This document shows positions 17,301 through 25,071 of a stretch of DNA of 64,000 bases, piece by piece (the first letter of the stretch is position 1; each line of letters starts with the position of its first letter). The stretch spans positions 248,001 through 312,000 of the forward strand of contig NZ_JAMZEA010000009.1 of the NCBI RefSeq assembly GCF_024172125.1, given 5' to 3'. The notes beneath the pieces are model-generated. The model made no database searches. It saw only the letters and a program-made list of their open reading frames with translations, and had not been told where the DNA came from. This DNA is from Actinomadura rupiterrae (lineage in GTDB: Bacteria > Actinomycetota > Actinomycetes > Streptosporangiales > Streptosporangiaceae). The position numbers and the translations under genes were made by a program.

Positions 17301-18352
17301 ATCCGCCGCCCGCGATGCGCCTGGAACACCCGGTGCTGCTCGGCCGACGACAGCCGCGCGTACAGCGGCAGCACCTCGTGATGGCCGCGCTTGCCCGCCA
17401 GGTGCTTGGTCAGCGCGTCGGCGGTGTCGCGGATCTCCCGCTCGCCGGACAGGAACACCAGCACGTCGCCGGGGGCCTCGCGCTCCAGCTCGTCCACCGC
17501 GTCCACGATCGCCTGGATCTGGTCGCGGTCGGGGTCGGCGGACGGGTCCTCGGGGTCGGTGACCGGCCGGTACCGCACCTCGACCGGGTAGGTGCGCCCG
17601 GACACCTCCACGATCGGGGCGTCGCCGAAGTGCCGGGAGAACCGCTCGGGGTCGATCGTCGCCGAGGTGATGATCACCTTGAGGTCCGGCCGCTTCGGCA
17701 GGATCTCCCGGACGTAGCCGAGCAGGAAGTCGATGTTGAGGCTGCGCTCGTGCGCCTCGTCGATGATCAGCGTGTCGTACTGCCGGAGCAGCCGGTCGGT
17801 CTGGATCTCGGCGAGCAGGATGCCGTCGGTCATCAGCTTGACGAGCGTGTCGTCGCTGGACCGGTCGGTGAACCTGATCTTGTATCCCACGGCTTCGCCC
17901 AGCTCGGTGCCGAGCTCCTCGGCGATGCGGTCGGCGACCGTGCGGGCGGCGAGGCGGCGCGGCTGGGTGTGGCCGATCGAGCCGAGCACGCCGCGGCCCA
18001 GCTCCAGGCAGATCTTGGGCAGCTGGGTGGTCTTGCCGGACCCGGTCTCACCCGCGACGATCACGACCTGGTGGTCCCGGATCGCGGCGGCGATGTCGTC
18101 CTTCTTCTGCGAGACCGGCAGCTCGGCGGGGTAGGTGACCGCCGGGACGGCGGCGCGGCGCCGCTCCACCCGCGCCGCGGCGGCCTCCACCTCGGCGGCG
18201 ATCTCGGCGGCCACCCGGTCGCGGCGGGCGGCGTCCCGCATCTTGACCGTGCCCTCGATCCGGCGGCGGAGCCGCTGCCGGTCGCGCGGCATCAGCTCGG
18301 GCAGGCGCGCGCGCAAATCGGCGAGCGGCGAACTCACAGGCGTCGTCCTCAT
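14393..18352 (-). CDS. hrpA: ATP-dependent RNA helicase HrpA (DEAH box)
   Basis: A 1319-residue DEAH-box helicase of HrpA length (E. coli HrpA is about 1300 residues). In order it shows the P-loop GETGSGKTTQ, QPRRLAAR, DEAH in IIDEAHERSLN, motif III TSATI, motif V ATNVAETSLTVPG and motif VI QRKGRCGR. Helicase-associated and OB-fold domains follow, then the long HrpA-specific C-terminal DUF3418-type region. HrpA acts on structured RNA and helps rescue collided ribosomes in E. coli. I place the start at ATG 18352; a TTG two codons upstream is also possible. No good ribosome site is seen. Monocistronic. Confidence 0.93.
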   Translation of the reverse strand: MRTTPVSSPLADLRARLPELMPRDRQRLRRRIEGTVKMRDAARRDRVAAEIAAEVEAAAARVERRRAAVPAVTYPAELPVSQKKDDIAAAIRDHQVVIVAGETGSGKTTQLPKICLELGRGVLGSIGHTQPRRLAARTVADRIAEELGTELGEAVGYKIRFTDRSSDDTLVKLMTDGILLAEIQTDRLLRQYDTLIIDEAHERSLNIDFLLGYVREILPKRPDLKVIITSATIDPERFSRHFGDAPIVEVSGRTYPVEVRYRPVTDPEDPSADPDRDQIQAIVDAVDELEREAPGDVLVFLSGEREIRDTADALTKHLAGKRGHHEVLPLYARLSSAEQHRVFQAHRGRRIVLATNVAETSLTVPGIKYVVDPGTARISRYSHRLKVQRLPIEPVSQASANQRKGRCGRVSEGICIRLYSEEDFESRPEFTDPEILRTNLASVILQMTALGLGDIAAFPFVEPPDRRNVRAGVDLLHELGAIDPDEKDPKKRLTPLGRRLAQLPVDPRLGRMVLEADKNGCVREVLIIAAALSIQDPRERPAEHQQAADEKHRRFADPTSDFLAYLNLWNYLREQQRELSGSAFRRTCKNEFLHFLRIREWQDLHSQLKQVAKTLGVTLNTVDAAPDRVHLSLLAGLLSHIGLQDTDKKDEGGPRRRVQQEYLGARNAKFAIFPGSSLFKKPPRWVMSAELVETSRLWARVNAKIEPEWIEPLAGHLVKRSYSEPHWSKKQAAVMAYEKVTLYGVPIVAQRNVNYGSIDPELSRELFIRHALVEGDWETHHKFFHENRALLDEVEELEHRARRRDILVDDETLFDFYDERVPEDVVSGRHFDTWWKKARHKEPDLLNFEKSMLINQTAGAVTEADYPDHWQQGPLRLRLTYQFEPGADADGVTVHVPVQILNQVKPDGFDWQVPGLRTELVTELIRSLPKQLRVNFVPAPDYARRVLERVSPRTEPLLDALERELTQLTSVPIAREAWDLTRPPAHLRMTFRVVDERRRTLGESTDLEALKRELAPKVRGTLSKAASREGIEKDGLTTWTLGELPRTYERRQAGYEVKAFPALTDEGGSTAVRLYETEAGQRRAMWNGTRRLILLNVQSPAKQIQAKLGNQAKLALSHNPHGSVAALFEDCVAAAVDKLMADAGGPAWDEAAYQRLYDHVRAELYDTTAAVVNQVGLILAASHQLDRSLRGSTSLTLVHALTEIRDHLAALVGPGFVTATGAQRLPDLLRYVKAMQVRVDKLPENPGRDRMLGHQVQVLAQEYGDLLRRLPPDRREDDAVKQIRWMLEEYRVSLFAQQLGTRFPVSDKRIRKAMAQIQP

Positions 18353-18546
18353 AACCAATCAGCAAGAATACGGACCGGGGGCACCGTAACCCCCGCGGCC
18401 CCCGGCGGCGAATCATTTTCCCACCGCCGATGTGCAACGTCCGCGCAGGTCGCGGCATTCCGGCCGGACCGGCAAGGCAGGGGTCTCCCCCTTGTCATCC
18501 CCAAGCCCCTGCCGCGCGGGGCCGCGATCGCGCATCATGGGCGTCC

Positions 18547-19998
18547 ATGGAGACCCCTCCGTCGGCCGGCAGGTACCGGATCGACCGGCTCCTCGGCTCC
18601 GGCGCGTTCGCCGTGGTGTGGCTCGGCCACGACGCGGAGCTGAACTCGCCGGTGGCGATCAAGATCCTCGCCGAGCACTGGTCCCGCCGGGACGACGTCC
18701 GGGAGCGGTTCGTCCAGGAGGCGCGGCTGCTGCGCCGGGTGGACTCGCACCGGCTCGTCCAGGTGTTCGACATCGGCACGCTGCCGGACGGCCGGCCCTA
18801 CTTCGTGATGACCTACGCCGACCGGGGCACGGTCGAGGACCGGCTGGCGGCCGGGCCGCTGCCCGTGGGCGAGGCGCTGCGGCTGGCCCGGGAGGTCGCG
18901 CGCGGCCTGTCCGACCTGCACGCCGAGGGCATCGTGCACCGCGACCTGAAGCCCTCGAACGTGCTGCTGCGGTCCGAGGCGGGCGGGGACGAGCGGGTGA
19001 TGATCTCCGACCTCGGCATCGCGCGCACCGGGGACCGGCTGTCCAGCCTGACGCTGCCCGCCGGGTCGCCCGGCTACATGGCCCCCGAGCAGGCGGTGAT
19101 CGACGGCGCGCCGGACCACCGCTCGGACGTCTACGGGCTCGGCGCGCTCAGCTACCACCTGCTGACCGGCGAGCCGCCGCGCGAGGACCCGCCACCGCCG
19201 AGCGCGCTGCGTCCCGGCGTCCCGCCCGCGGTGGACGCGGTGGTGCTGCGCGCGCTCGCCGCCGACCGCGACCGGCGCTGGCCGTCCGCGTCCGACTTCG
19301 AGCAGGCGCTATCCCGCACCACCAGCAGGATCGATACCGATCCGCTGCCCGGGTCCCGGCCGGTCCGCCGCCGGGGCCGCGGCCGGGCACGCCGCCGGAT
19401 CCTGCTGGCGTGCGGGGCGGCCGCGCTGCTCGCCGCCGGCGGGGCCGGAACGGTCCTGGCCGTCAGCGGCGGGCCGGACGCCCTCCCCGGCCACCACTCC
19501 GGCTCGCGCGACTCGGGGCCGGGCGATCCCGGCGGGCGCTGGCTGCGCACCGACCGCGGCATCCCGCCGCAGTACCGGAGGCTGATCGTCCGGGCCGGGA
19601 CGTGGTGCGAGCTGAAGGGCCTCAGCCCCGCGCTCATCGCGGCGATGCTCAAGGTCGAGAGCAACTTCGACCCGAACCTGGCGGACCCGGCGAAGGACGA
19701 GTACGGCATCGCCCGCTGGACGCCGCACGTCCTGACGTTCTGGCAGCCGGGCGGGCTGAACAACCCCGAGCCGCACCCCGAGGACATCACCCCCGACCTC
19801 TCGATCCCGGCGATGGGCCGCTACCTCTGCTACTGGGGCAAGGACCTGGTGAACGTGCCGGGCGACCCGGCGCTGAACCTCGCCGCGACCTACCGCTCGT
19901 CGTCGAAGAAGGTCGTGGACGCCAAGGGCCCGCCGCCCAAGTACCGCGCCTACTGCGACCAGGTCGGCCGGTACATCGCCTACTACCGCCCGTCCTGA
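18547..19998 (+). CDS. Membrane Ser/Thr kinase with extracellular lysozyme-like domain
   Basis: A 483-residue bitopic protein. Residues about 9-270 are a Hanks-type kinase: glycine loop GSGAFAVVW, K39 in VAIKIL, D133 in HRDLKPSN, D155 in SDLGIA and GSPGYMAPEQ. A basic juxtamembrane stretch precedes one TM helix at about 283-305. The outside part (about 335-483) looks like a lytic transglycosylase/lysozyme-like fold: LIAAMLKVESNFDP with E371 in the catalytic position, then a Trp/Tyr-rich segment with a possible Cys pair. Ordinary actinobacterial PknB-type kinases carry PASTA domains here, so this one may sense or cut peptidoglycan. The ATG at 18547 fits the start of the kinase fold; no clear Shine-Dalgarno is seen. 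Confidence 0.85.
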   Translation: METPPSAGRYRIDRLLGSGAFAVVWLGHDAELNSPVAIKILAEHWSRRDDVRERFVQEARLLRRVDSHRLVQVFDIGTLPDGRPYFVMTYADRGTVEDRLAAGPLPVGEALRLAREVARGLSDLHAEGIVHRDLKPSNVLLRSEAGGDERVMISDLGIARTGDRLSSLTLPAGSPGYMAPEQAVIDGAPDHRSDVYGLGALSYHLLTGEPPREDPPPPSALRPGVPPAVDAVVLRALAADRDRRWPSASDFEQALSRTTSRIDTDPLPGSRPVRRRGRGRARRRILLACGAAALLAAGGAGTVLAVSGGPDALPGHHSGSRDSGPGDPGGRWLRTDRGIPPQYRRLIVRAGTWCELKGLSPALIAAMLKVESNFDPNLADPAKDEYGIARWTPHVLTFWQPGGLNNPEPHPEDITPDLSIPAMGRYLCYWGKDLVNVPGDPALNLAATYRSSSKKVVDAKGPPPKYRAYCDQVGRYIAYYRPS

Positions 19999-20005
19999 TC
20001 GCGGC

Positions 20006-21544
20006 CTACGTGGCGGGGACGGGCTGCCCTGCCCGCCCGCCGGTCTTCTTCGGCTTGTCGTGCGGGGTGCGCGGGACGAGCCGGAGCGCGAGCCCGGGGC
20101 ACATCGCGACGGCCTTGCGCGCGGCCGACTCCATCGTCGCCGGGATCGGCTCGTCCGGGATGACCGGGTAGCCGTACTCGTCCATGCGGACGGTCCCGCG
20201 GAGCAGGTCGGCGCAGAGGCCGTGGCCGTCGCAGCGGCTCCAGTCCACCTCCAGGCGCAGCCGCGCCTCGCCGGCCTCGGCGGGCAGGACGCCGCGCACG
20301 GGCCGCCCGCAGCCGCCGGTCGCGATGTGCCGGGCCACGTCGTCGGCGAACACCTCCAGCGTGGACAGGACGAACCGGGCCGTCCCGTCGGGATGCGAGC
20401 AGGCGCCGCGCCCGGCCGTCATGCGGACGGCCCGCCGGACGGCGGCGACCGCGGCCTCCGGGGCGTTCCCGGCGGCGAGGTCGGCGAGCGCGGTGGCCAG
20501 GTCCGGGAGGCCGAGGCGGCACGGGCCGCACTGCCCCGCCGACTCGGCGGCGAGGTAGCGCGCGACCCGCGCCGACTCCCCCAGCGGGCAGGTGCCGCGG
20601 CCGAGCGGCATCACGATGCCCGCGCCGAGCGTGCCGCCCGCCTTGGCCAGGCCGTCCCGCGAGATCCGGGCGCGGATCGCGTCCTCGCCGCGCAGCCAGG
20701 CGCCGTGGTAGCCGCCGACCAGGACGCCTTCGCTCGCCCGCGCGCCGCACAGGTCCAGCAGGTGCCCGAGCGGCGCCCCGGCGGGCGTCTCGACCACGGC
20801 CGGGAAGCGGGCGGATCCGGTGACGGTGAGCAGGACCGTGCCCGGCTCGTCCGGTGTGCCGATCTTGCGGTAGCCGCGCACGCCGAGCCCCGCGAGGACG
20901 GCCAGCTGCGCGTAGGTCTCGGCGTTGGACAGCAGCGTCGGCAGGCCGTCCACGCCGCGGGTGGCGGCGCGGACCTTCTTGCCGGGCGGGACGGGCCGCC
21001 TGCCGTTGATGCCGCGCACGAGCGCACCGCCCTCGCCGGTGATGAACCGCTCCGGCAGCCGGACGACCCGCGCCCGCCCGGTGAGGTCCCGCTCGCGCAG
21101 CGCCAGCTCCATCGACGCCTCGGCGGACGAGTCGGTCACCGCGATGACGATCTCCAGCGCGCCGAGCGCGGTGGCGGCGAGGGCCGCGCCGTCCAGGACG
21201 AGGTGCGGGGCGCGGCAGAGCAGCACCTTGTCCTTGAGGCTGCCGGGCTCGCCCTCGGTGCCGTTCACCACGACGACCGTGCGCTTGCGGCGGCGGGCGG
21301 CCGCGTCGGCGACCGCGCGGAGCTTGCGGGCGAACGGGAAGGCGGCGCCGCCGCGCCCGTGCAGCCGTCCGTCCTCGGCGAGCGCGATCAGGGCGTCGGC
21401 GGTGCGCGTCTCGGGCGCGGGGTGCAGCGCGCGGTGCGCGGCCAGGTCCAGCCGGGTCGCGCCGTCCAGGCCGAGGGTGAGGCGCGGCGGCCCGACCTGC
21501 CGCACGGCGATGTTCGGCGCGGCGAGCCGCTGGTCGGTCGTCAC
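20006..21544 (-). CDS. NuoF-like NADH/FMN protein with C-terminal ferredoxin-like domain
   Basis: A 512-residue protein with the flavoprotein features of complex I subunit NuoF: GRGGAAFPFARKL (NADH site), NGTEGEPGSLKDK (FMN site), an SLBB-like segment and SNAETYAQL. The iron-sulphur motif reads ESAGQCGPCRLG: C339 and C342 are kept, but the usual first cysteine is Ala336. The last 80 residues add a small ferredoxin-like domain (CDGHGLC, then a distal MCPG). The GTG at 21544 follows GAGGAGG and overlaps the stop of the upstream cytochrome-b-like gene by 4 bp. Together they may move electrons between NAD(P)H, ferredoxin and a membrane haem protein. The physiological partner is unknown. Confidence 0.75.
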   Translation of the reverse strand: MTTDQRLAAPNIAVRQVGPPRLTLGLDGATRLDLAAHRALHPAPETRTADALIALAEDGRLHGRGGAAFPFARKLRAVADAAARRRKRTVVVVNGTEGEPGSLKDKVLLCRAPHLVLDGAALAATALGALEIVIAVTDSSAEASMELALRERDLTGRARVVRLPERFITGEGGALVRGINGRRPVPPGKKVRAATRGVDGLPTLLSNAETYAQLAVLAGLGVRGYRKIGTPDEPGTVLLTVTGSARFPAVVETPAGAPLGHLLDLCGARASEGVLVGGYHGAWLRGEDAIRARISRDGLAKAGGTLGAGIVMPLGRGTCPLGESARVARYLAAESAGQCGPCRLGLPDLATALADLAAGNAPEAAVAAVRRAVRMTAGRGACSHPDGTARFVLSTLEVFADDVARHIATGGCGRPVRGVLPAEAGEARLRLEVDWSRCDGHGLCADLLRGTVRMDEYGYPVIPDEPIPATMESAARKAVAMCPGLALRLVPRTPHDKPKKTGGRAGQPVPAT

Positions 21545-22281
21545 GACGGCCTCCTCGACTCGGCGGGCCGCAGCAGCGGCCGCACGGCGATCCCGGCGGC
21601 GACCGCGGCCAGGCACAGCAGGTAGCTCCCGGTGACCCACACCGCGGCGGGCCGCCCGCAGGTCAGGCCGTGCGCGACGGCGGCGGGCCAGGCCACGTAG
21701 GCGGTCAGGTGCAGCACCCGCCACAGCCACGGCCGGCGGATCTCGGCGAACCGCCCGCGCACGATCCCGCCGGCGACGGCGACGACCATCAGGTAGCAGG
21801 CGACGACGCCGAGGGCGAGGCTCAGCGCGTGCCCGGCGGTCCCGGCCGGGACGAACGCCGCGAGCGCCCCGACCCGGTGCCGCAGCAGCTGGGTGGCGAT
21901 GTGCACGCCCAGGGACACGACGGCGACGAAGGCGAACACGCGGTGCGCGATCTGCGCGGTCAGCCGGTGCCGGGACGGGACGACGCGTCCGGTGGCGAGC
22001 AGCCCGACCATGACCGCGAGCGAGAGCCCGACCAGCGAGACGACACCGGCGTAGAAGTCCAGGAACCGGCCGAGCGCGCGTCCGGCCGGGCCGAGGGCGC
22101 CGGACGAGACGCCGGCGCCGAGCGCCAGCCCGGCGGCCGCCACGAGGACGAGCCGGACCCCGGCGAGCACGTGCCGCCGCCTCGGGCGGGGCCGCGGCAG
22201 CGCGCCGCCGCCCGCGAGGAAGCCCGTGGTGCCTTCGTGGGAGAGCCGCCGCTGAACGGACGGCGGCGGGTCGGAAGCCAT
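21541..22281 (-). CDS. Ferric-reductase-like/cytochrome-b-like membrane protein
   Basis: A 246-residue integral membrane protein with about six TM helices. Histidines within or near helices (HRLTAQIAHRVF, SLGVHIATQLL, RVLHLTAYV, AVAHGL) fit haem-b ligation as in ferric-reductase-like transmembrane domains. A Ser/Pro/Arg-rich cytoplasmic N-terminus of about 35 residues precedes helix 1. It is coupled to the NuoF-like gene by a GTGA overlap, suggesting a two-subunit membrane oxidoreductase. ATG 22281 is used; a TTG one codon upstream has slightly better spacing to GAGGGGGA. The reaction is unknown. Confidence 0.7.
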   Translation of the reverse strand: MASDPPPSVQRRLSHEGTTGFLAGGGALPRPRPRRRHVLAGVRLVLVAAAGLALGAGVSSGALGPAGRALGRFLDFYAGVVSLVGLSLAVMVGLLATGRVVPSRHRLTAQIAHRVFAFVAVVSLGVHIATQLLRHRVGALAAFVPAGTAGHALSLALGVVACYLMVVAVAGGIVRGRFAEIRRPWLWRVLHLTAYVAWPAAVAHGLTCGRPAAVWVTGSYLLCLAAVAAGIAVRPLLRPAESRRPS

Positions 22282-22317
22282 CAACGTGAAGCCGTCCCCC
22301 TCGGTCGCGGTGCCCCG

Positions 22318-22345
22318 GGAGCCGCGTCCGGGCGGAAGCGGCTCC
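22318..22345. terminator. Hairpin in gap between SDR and cytochrome-b-like genes
   Basis: GGAGCCGC (22318-22325) and GCGGCTCC (22338-22345) pair perfectly around a 12-nt loop. It lies in the 163-bp gap upstream of the cytochrome-b-like gene and may instead affect that gene's leader. Confidence 0.4.
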
Positions 22346-22444
22346 GTGCCCCATACGACGCGTGATCAAGAAGGGGGGTTCGCCGAGGTCACACCCCTGG
22401 ACCGTGGCCGGATCCGGCCCGCCGCCCGGGGGAACGGCCGGGCG

Positions 22445-23353
22445 TTACGACGCGCCGTAGACAGGTTCGGGGTCGGGCGCCTCGGCGAGCAGTCCGGTGA
22501 CGGCCGCGCCTACCTCGGCAGGGTCCCAGCGGCGTCCGATGTCGGCGGACGGGCCGTGCCGGAAGGCGTCCATCACGCAGATCCGGCCGCCCTCGGCCTC
22601 GAAGACGCGCCCGGTGACGCCGCGCGACCCGGCGGAACCGAGCCAGACAACCAGCGGGGAGACGTTCTCGGGGGCCATGGCGTCGAACTCGCCCTCGGCC
22701 GGCCTGGCCATGGTCTGCGCGAACACCTCCTCGGTCATGCGGGTGCGCGCGGCGGGCGCGATCGCGTTGACGGTCACGCCGTACCGGCCGAGTTCGGCGG
22801 ACGCGACGAGCGTCAGCCCGACGATGCCCGCCTTCGCGGCCGAGTAGTTGCCTTGCCCGACGCTGCCGAGCAGTCCCGCGCCCGACGAGGTGTTGATGAC
22901 GCGCGCGTCCACCGGGCGGCCCGCCTTGCTCTGCGCCCGCCAGTAGAGGCCCGCGTGCTTGAGCGGCAGGAAGTGCCCCTTGAGGTGGACGCGGATGACG
23001 GCGTCCCACTCGTCCTCGGACAGGTTCACCAGCATCCGGTCGCGCAGGAAGCCCGCGTTGTTGACCAGGACGTCCAGGCCGCCGAACGTCTCGACGGCGA
23101 GCGCGACGAGGGCCTTCGCGCCGTCCTCGGTGGCGATGTCGTGCGGGCTCGCGACGGCCTGGCCGCCGAGCTTCGCGATCTCGGCGACGACGTCCTGCGC
23201 GGGGCCGGACGCGGCCTCGCCGGTGCCGTCGCGGGCCACTCCGAGGTCGTTGACGACGACCTTCGCGCCTTGGCGGGCGAACTCCAGCGCGTGCGCGCGG
23301 CCGAGCCCGCGCCCGGCGCCGGTGACGATGACGACGCGGTCCTTGCAGATCAT
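22445..23353 (-). CDS. SDR oxidoreductase of steroid locus (Rv3548c-like)
   Basis: A 302-residue classical short-chain dehydrogenase. It has TGAGRGLGRAHALEF (nucleotide-binding), NNAG at about 96-99, the catalytic Ser in NTSSGAG and YSAAK for Tyr/Lys. Its C-terminal extension, ending in GLLAEAPDPEPVYG, resembles 17-beta-HSD4-like SDRs that act on acyl-CoA. In Mycobacterium tuberculosis, Rv3548c and Rv3549c are SDRs divergent from echA20; this gene and its neighbour keep that place and direction, so steroid ring metabolism is likely although the exact step is not known. CGAGGAGC precedes the ATG. It follows the second SDR by 43 bp in one transcript. Confidence 0.85.
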   Translation of the reverse strand: MICKDRVVIVTGAGRGLGRAHALEFARQGAKVVVNDLGVARDGTGEAASGPAQDVVAEIAKLGGQAVASPHDIATEDGAKALVALAVETFGGLDVLVNNAGFLRDRMLVNLSEDEWDAVIRVHLKGHFLPLKHAGLYWRAQSKAGRPVDARVINTSSGAGLLGSVGQGNYSAAKAGIVGLTLVASAELGRYGVTVNAIAPAARTRMTEEVFAQTMARPAEGEFDAMAPENVSPLVVWLGSAGSRGVTGRVFEAEGGRICVMDAFRHGPSADIGRRWDPAEVGAAVTGLLAEAPDPEPVYGAS

Positions 23354-23396
23354 TGCGGCTCCTCGGTCGCGGTGGTCGGGGTGGTGGACGGGCGGT

Positions 23397-24257
23397 TCAG
23401 GCGTCGCGGTTGACGGTGGCGGCGTCGAGGAAGGCCGGGCGCTCGCCGCCGCCGTGCAGCAGCAGCGACGACCCGCTGATGTAGGCGGCGAGCGGTGAGG
23501 CGAGGAACACGCAGGCCGCGCCGACGTCGGCGGGTTCGGCGAGGCGGCCGAGCGGGACGGTCCGGGCGACGGCCGCGACGCCGTCCTCGCCGCCGTAGTG
23601 CAGGTCCGAGCTCTCGGTCCGGACCATGCCGAGCGTGACGGTGTTGACCCGCACCTTCGGCGCCCACTCGACGGCGAGGCTCGTCGCGAGGCCGGCGAGG
23701 CCCGCCTTGGCCGCGCCGTAGGCGGCGGTGCCGGGCGACGGCCGGACCCCGCTGACGCTCCCGACCATGACGATCGAGCCGCCCTCGTCCTGCGCGGCCA
23801 TCCGGCGGTGCACGGCCCGGGACATGATGAGCGCCGACACCAGGTTCAGCTCGATGATCTTGATGTGCCGGCGCACGTCGCCGTCCGCGAGGAGGCCGAA
23901 CGGGGTGCCGCCCGCGTTGTTGACCAGCACGTCCACCCGGTCCAGGCCGTCGGCGAACGCCTCGGCGGCATCGGGGTCGCGGACGTCCAGCGCGGCGAAC
24001 CGGGCGCGGCGGCCGCCTACCTCGGGCAGCTCGTCCGGCTCGTGCCGGGCGACGGCGACGACGTCCGCGCCCGCCGCGAGGAACGCGCGGGTGATGCCGA
24101 GGCCGACGCCGCGCACGCCGCCGGTCACCACGGCCGTCCGCCCGCGCAGATCCAGCACCGGCAGCCCTGCCACGCCCTCGCCAGTGCCCTCGCCGGTGCC
24201 CTCGCCAGTGCCCTCGTCCGCGTCCTGCGGATCCGCGTTCGCGCCCTGTCGCGGCAT
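23397..24257 (-). CDS. SDR oxidoreductase of steroid locus (Rv3549c-like)
   Basis: A 286-residue short-chain dehydrogenase with TGGVRGVGLGI, NNAGGTPFG, the catalytic Ser in VGSVSGVRPS and YGAAK. It is the first gene leftward from the KstR2-type operator at 24291-24308 and is followed by the other SDR. GGGAGG lies 6 nt before ATG 24257. The N-terminal 30 residues are unusual: a Glu-Gly-Thr-Gly repeat encoded by 12-bp tandem units (24175-24222) precedes the Rossmann fold, and it looks like a recent replication-slippage expansion. Enzymatic step in steroid breakdown is not established for the mycobacterial counterpart either. Confidence 0.85.
   Translation of the reverse strand: MPRQGANADPQDADEGTGEGTGEGTGEGVAGLPVLDLRGRTAVVTGGVRGVGLGITRAFLAAGADVVAVARHEPDELPEVGGRRARFAALDVRDPDAAEAFADGLDRVDVLVNNAGGTPFGLLADGDVRRHIKIIELNLVSALIMSRAVHRRMAAQDEGGSIVMVGSVSGVRPSPGTAAYGAAKAGLAGLATSLAVEWAPKVRVNTVTLGMVRTESSDLHYGGEDGVAAVARTVPLGRLAEPADVGAACVFLASPLAAYISGSSLLLHGGGERPAFLDAATVNRDA
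24175..24222. repeat. 12-bp tandem repeat in SDR N-terminal codons
   Basis: CCCTCGCCAGTG at 24175-24186, CCCTCGCCGGTG at 24187-24198, CCCTCGCCAGTG at 24199-24210 and a degenerate fourth unit to 24222. Read on the minus strand they encode repeated Gly-Thr-Gly-Glu. Confidence 0.85.
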
Positions 24258-24290
24258 TGCGTCCTCCCGGCGGTGCCCTGCTACCTTACG

Positions 24291-24308
24291 TTCTAACAAA
24301 TGTTTGGT
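24291..24308. promoter_or_regulatory. KstR2-type operator, SDR/echA20 divergent promoter
   Basis: TTCTAACAAATGTTTGGT lies between the divergent SDR and echA20 genes, 14 bp before the echA20 ATG. Its core, AACAAATGTTTGGT, fits the published mycobacterial KstR2 consensus AnCAAGnnCTTGnT except for G-to-A and C-to-T at the two inner positions. The same 18-mer, with only two central bases changed and in reverse orientation, lies before fadE30 (40456-40473). Confidence 0.75.
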
Positions 24309-24321
24309 GGAAAGGTAGCGC

Positions 24322-25071
24322 ATGGGAGTCTCCACCACGACCCACGGGTCCGGGGTCGCCGAGATCGTCGTCGAAGCGCCGCCGGTGAACGCGCTGACCG
24401 TGGCGGGCTGGTTCGAGCTGGCCGATGCGCTGCTCGCCGCCGGGCGCGACCCCGAGGTCGGCGCGGTCGTCCTGCGCGCCGAGGGCAGGGGCTTCAACGC
24501 GGGCGTCGACATCAAGGAGATGCAGTCGACCGGCGGGCACGACGCGCTGGTGGGGGCGAACCGCGGCTGCTTCGCGGCGTTCGCCGCGGTCTACGACTGC
24601 GAGGTCCCGGTCGTGGCCGCCGTGCACGGGTTCTGCCTGGGCGGCGGGATCGGGCTGGCGGGCAACGCCGACATCGTGGTGGCGTCCGACGACGCCTACT
24701 TCGGGCTGCCGGAGGTGGACCGGGGCGCGCTCGGCGCGGCGACGCATCTGGCCCGGCTCGTCCCGCAGCACCTCATGCGCGCGATGGTCTACACGTGCCG
24801 CAACGCCACGGCCGACGAGCTGCACCGGCACGGCTCGGTGCTGGACGTCGTGCCGCGCGACGAACTGCGTGCCAAGGCGATGGAGGTCGCGGAGAACATC
24901 GCGGCCAAGAACCGGTACGTGATCCGCCGCGCCAAGGAGTCGCTGAACGGGATCGACCCGGTCGATGTGAAGCGGTCCTACCGGTTCGAGCAGGGGTTCA
25001 CGTTCGAGCTGAACCTCGTAGGCGCGGGCGACCGCGCACGGGACGACTTCATGGCGAAGGGGGCGCGGTGA
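24322..25071 (+). CDS. echA20: EchA20-like crotonase, steroid D-ring hydrolase
   Basis: A 249-residue enoyl-CoA hydratase/isomerase-superfamily protein with GRGFNAGVDIKEMQ (about 55-68) and the oxyanion-hole segment HGFCLGGGIGLAGNADIV. Mycobacterial EchA20 opens the last steroid D ring by hydrolysing the HIEC-CoA intermediate; the synteny with ipdA-ipdB-ipdC makes the same role here very likely. GGAAAGG precedes ATG 24322. It is the first gene rightward from the KstR2-type operator, and its stop overlaps the ipdA start by one base (TGATG). No neighbour or residue looks abnormal. Confidence 0.9.
   Translation: MGVSTTTHGSGVAEIVVEAPPVNALTVAGWFELADALLAAGRDPEVGAVVLRAEGRGFNAGVDIKEMQSTGGHDALVGANRGCFAAFAAVYDCEVPVVAAVHGFCLGGGIGLAGNADIVVASDDAYFGLPEVDRGALGAATHLARLVPQHLMRAMVYTCRNATADELHRHGSVLDVVPRDELRAKAMEVAENIAAKNRYVIRRAKESLNGIDPVDVKRSYRFEQGFTFELNLVGAGDRARDDFMAKGAR

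Noticed and set aside
14591..18643. A 1350-residue open frame on the plus strand
   Set aside because: It is antisense to hrpA, whose helicase motifs are complete. The plus frame is low-complexity Arg/Gly/Leu-rich, as expected from the complement of high-GC codons.
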